Shown piece by piece: positions 62,556 to 64,000 of a stretch of DNA of 64,000 bases. The stretch is from Pardosa pseudoannulata. Taxonomy: Eukaryota; Arthropoda; Arachnida; Araneae; Lycosidae. The position numbers and the translations under genes are program-made. The notes under the pieces are model-generated. The model ran no database searches. It was not told the origin of the DNA and saw nothing but the letters and a program-made list of their open reading frames with translations. The number at the start of each line of letters is the position of its first letter. Within the stretch, counting starts at the first letter, position 1. Location: contig CM063504.1 in assembly GCA_032207245.1 (NCBI GenBank), positions 82,483,844-82,547,843 of the forward strand. Direction: 5' to 3'.

Positions 62556-62620
<65 letters not shown>
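62556..62620. repeat. compound microsatellite (AT)n-(GT)n
   Basis: (AT)n 62556-62592 followed by (GT)n 62593-62620, the same AT-to-GT order as the compound repeat ~150 bp upstream. Confidence 0.97.
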
Positions 62621-62623
<3 letters not shown>

Positions 62624-62689
62624 GTAAAAATTTAATACTTTAAGTCCTAAACTAAAATTACTAACTCCTATATTAAAAAACCACCAAAT

Positions 62690-63530
<841 letters not shown>

Positions 63531-64000
63531 GACTCCAATTCAATTCATAAAACTCCGATTTTGACGACTATTGGACTTTACATTGACGACTATCTCTATA
63601 GTAGAGGGGAATCTGACAGAAACGTTGGGATACCTCTAGCTGCTCCCACCACATTTTGAAAATTCAAATCCCCCCGATCCCACTGGATCCCACTTCATCA
63701 TATACTTGTGGACAATTAGATTTTTCATCGAAAGTGGTCAGCTACTGATTCTAAGTATTCTGGATACTAAATCAATTCAATTCATAAGAACTCCGATTTT
63801 GATGAATATTGGACTCTATATTGACGAAAATCTCTATAGCGGAGGGAAATCTGACAGAAATGTTGGGATACCTCTACCTGCTCTCACCACATTTTGAAAA
63901 GTCAAATCCTCCCGAATCCCACTGGATTCTTGCATTATATACTTGTCGACAGTAAGATTCCCCATCCAAAGTGGTCAGCTACTGGTTCTAAATATTCTTC
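63531..64000 (+). repeat. ~237-bp tandem repeat continuing past the window
   Basis: CAATTCATAA with ACTCCGATTTTGA starts at 63541 and 63778 (237 bp). The following blocks TCTGACAGAAA, GTTGGGATACCTCTA, CCCACTGGAT and AAAGTGGTCAGCTACTG repeat in order. Two units are visible and the second is cut by the window end. The period is a multiple of three and one frame is open across much of each unit, but most differences change the amino acid. Confidence 0.85.

Overview
This window looks like repeat-dominated, AT-rich intergenic or heterochromatic DNA from an arthropod nuclear genome. I find no host protein-coding gene, no rRNA and no genuine tRNA gene. The evidence for a eukaryote is long TA, TC and GT microsatellites, tRNA-derived SINEs with target-site duplications, a jockey-like LINE, solo LTRs, and Tc1/mariner-, hAT- and piggyBac-type DNA transposons. 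From memory, and unverified, the LTR beginning at 102, the Tc1-like transposase and the SINE style fit a spider (Araneae) best. That assignment is inference.

Layout: 1-3.8 kb holds an LTR fragment, a LINE 3' relic, a hAT MITE with a perfect 8-bp target duplication, and two copies of a short dispersed repeat. 3.8-7.2 kb is a ~490-bp satellite with two large palindromes per monomer. 8.4-9.1 kb is a solo LTR that has itself received LINE-tail insertions. 9.6-12.5 kb is a DNA element with ~820-bp terminal inverted repeats and a broken coding region whose 3' end is present in both arms. 12.8-13.9 kb is a complex repeat, seen again at 32.9-36.4 kb. 14.9 kb holds a SINE. 18.4-20.7 kb is a ~1-kb repeat with Helitron-like ends, split by a Tc1-like element. 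22.5-30.6 kb is a ~573-bp satellite with tRNA-like sequence in its monomer and two-monomer higher-order structure. 31.5-32.9 kb is TA-rich simple sequence. 33.5-40.3 kb is a SINE cluster with a nested 1.17-kb GC-rich insertion, plus a decayed mariner-like element. 40.4-41.0 kb is LTR-like. 44.4-50.6 kb is a ~214-bp satellite interrupted by two more copies of the Helitron-like repeat. 50.7-51.3 kb is a piggyBac-type MITE. 51.5-54.4 kb is a large inverted repeat. 55.2-61.4 kb is a ~940-bp tandem repeat split by a 2.8-kb 5'-truncated LINE with an open 751-codon reading frame. 62-64 kb holds microsatellites, an LTR-like stretch and the start of a ~237-bp tandem repeat.

The only long, undamaged coding sequence is the LINE ORF2 at 56634-58889 (minus). 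Everything else coding-like is transposase or RT debris. Nested insertions give a relative chronology: the satellites and the Helitron-like repeat predate the LINE and Tc1 insertions, and one SINE predates the GC-rich element inside it. At least five unrelated tandem families in 64 kb suggest a pericentromeric or otherwise recombination-active setting, but this is inference.
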